39,150 nucleotides of DNA from Azolla pinnata. Lineage: Eukaryota; Streptophyta; Polypodiopsida; Salviniales; Salviniaceae. A model generated the notes under the pieces. The model had not been told where the DNA came from. It searched no databases and saw only the letters and a program-made list of their open reading frames with translations. The translations under genes were made by a program, and so were the position numbers. Each line of letters begins with the position of its first letter. Position 1 is the first letter of the stretch. Positions 38,036-39,150 of the stretch are shown here, piece by piece. The stretch is taken from NCBI GenBank assembly GCA_037176905.1, contig JBBBWG010011335.1, positions 1-39,150 on the forward strand. Reading direction: 5' to 3'.

Positions 38036-39150
38036 GCTTGACACTGCCGAGGGCCGACTGCCTCGTACACTGTGGGCTCAAACACAACGCTTCTAAGTCA
38101 AGGACGAAAAGCTTCGGGAGTTGGTGCCCGAATCGGAAGATGCGAACGAAAGCAAGAAGAGCGCGGGCTTCTGCGACGGCGACGATCTGCACGAGAGCAT
38201 CCGATGGAAATCAGCCTGATTCGGCAATACCTGGATTGCTTTCACCAGCTGACGGTTTTGGATTTACTCGATTCGAATTACTACAGATACGTATCATCCG
38301 AAGATCGTATTCATATAAAGCATCTTTCCTCTCAGTAGTACAAACATTGGGCAACTGGGCAGGTCCCCATCAGGAGCGGGTGGTAAAGCTCTTCAGTGTT
38401 CTCGATCAAACTCGTCGAACAGGGCCCATACTGCTTCCAAACTTAGCCCTACCTCCAGATGAGAACAAACATTCCACGTGAAATTTCGCATACAGTTCCA
38501 GGTGTTGTCCCTTTGCTATATAGTTGTTTCTATTGGTTAAGATTTGGCTCAGTACTCAATGGATGGGAAGTATACTCTACGAGTCGCAATGCATGAACTG
38601 TTTTTTTACGAATACATCAATAAATACTCGAGCGTATTACACACTGCATGGATGGAGGATCGCGAACGAACCTGATACGCGCATTTATGGCTGCATCAAC
38701 CTATTGAAAACCCGTGTCTTGGCTAACTATAGTTATGGTCAACTATCAATGCGCATTAACTGTAAAAACAAAAAGGACGCCCGAGAGACGGTCTACGCTC
38801 GCGTCCAAGGGGCACTGTAAAGATGTTTGTTGGGCAAAACTCTCGCATCCCAAGCACGATGAACCTTGGGCATGGATCTGGACACAATGAGAGGCTCATG
38901 CCCGAATCATCCGATGAATCTAGCTCCCTATCTACTTGTCTCTTCTGCAATCTGCGCTTTTGTCCGTTAGCTTTCGACAAGGCCAAAGAGAAGGTTAAGA
39001 AGCTGACCAAACTCTGTTGAGATTTTCTGGCGCATTCAAAACTGCATTCGATCGGAGGAAGCCGCCGCCACAAATGATGCCTTTAATCGGCAAAGTTATT
39101 TGTGTTTTAACAGGAAACAGAGTAAAGCCAAGATTTGAACCCATGACCTC
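38036..39150. other. Right-end unique DNA without a recognised gene
   Basis: A 147-codon plus-strand frame (38038-38481) and smaller frames at 38524-38820 and 38823-39020 match no family I know and lack clear splice signals. At the very end, the minus strand reads GAGGTCATGGGTTCAAATC, similar to a polymerase III box B. A tRNA-derived element or tRNA may begin beyond the window. Confidence 0.4.

Noticed and set aside
38038..38481. 147-codon frame at the right end
   Set aside because: It begins within the decayed edge of the hexamer satellite region, matches no family, and overlaps other frames of similar quality.
39127..39150. tRNA gene at the right edge
   Set aside because: Only a box B-like stretch is visible, with a poor T-arm fold; the rest would lie outside the window.

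Overview
The window is nuclear DNA of a land plant. Coding exons are interrupted by GT-AG introns (and one GC-AG intron), all recognisable products are plant proteins, and TTTAGGG-type telomere-like DNA occurs in several places. The intron-poor PLS-class PPR gene, the simple-sequence content and the N-terminal oddities recall a fern or other seed-free vascular plant. That lineage call is inference and is not proven by the sequence.

Five protein-coding genes can be rebuilt exon by exon, with every splice phase checked by hand. (1) ELP3, plus strand, 1374-6764, nine exons, 590 aa: catalytic subunit of Elongator. (2) A pectin methylesterase, plus strand, 8682-13047, five exons, 353 aa, with a signal peptide and all active-site motifs. 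(3) An EBS/SHL-type BAH-PHD histone reader, plus strand, 15678-18619, five exons, 230 aa. (4) A PLS-class PPR protein, minus strand, 20183 to about 22300, one visible exon, with a truncated C-terminus and no clear start codon at its real N-terminus. (5) A PAS-domain Raf-like MAPKKK, minus strand, 28026-34559, thirteen exons, 950 aa. They are independent genes: a tRNA-modification enzyme, a cell-wall enzyme, a chromatin reader, an organelle RNA factor and a signalling kinase. Nothing suggests an operon-like or clustered pathway.

The rest is rich in repeats. Both ends carry GAT/GGT simple-sequence arrays (1-343 and about 35810-37490). A TTGACC/TTGACT hexamer satellite follows at about 37490-38035. 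Telomere-like DNA lies in PME intron 1 (perfect) and over about 1.2 kb downstream of PME (degenerate). PME intron 4 holds a reverse-oriented solo LTR with a target-site duplication, a TATA box and a perfect six-pentamer heat-shock element. The block at 23.8-26.5 kb is AT-rich and built of MITE-like ends at (TA)n sites, including a perfect 482-bp direct duplication. A short minus-strand piece at 23.49-23.68 kb looks like a decayed inverted copy of the 5' end of the EBS/SHL gene.

No new multi-gene system is evident. The most interesting items are the heat-shock-element solo LTR inside a cell-wall gene, the inverted EBS/SHL fragment, the serine/glutamate repeat tail on the PAS-Raf kinase, and the W-box-core satellite.
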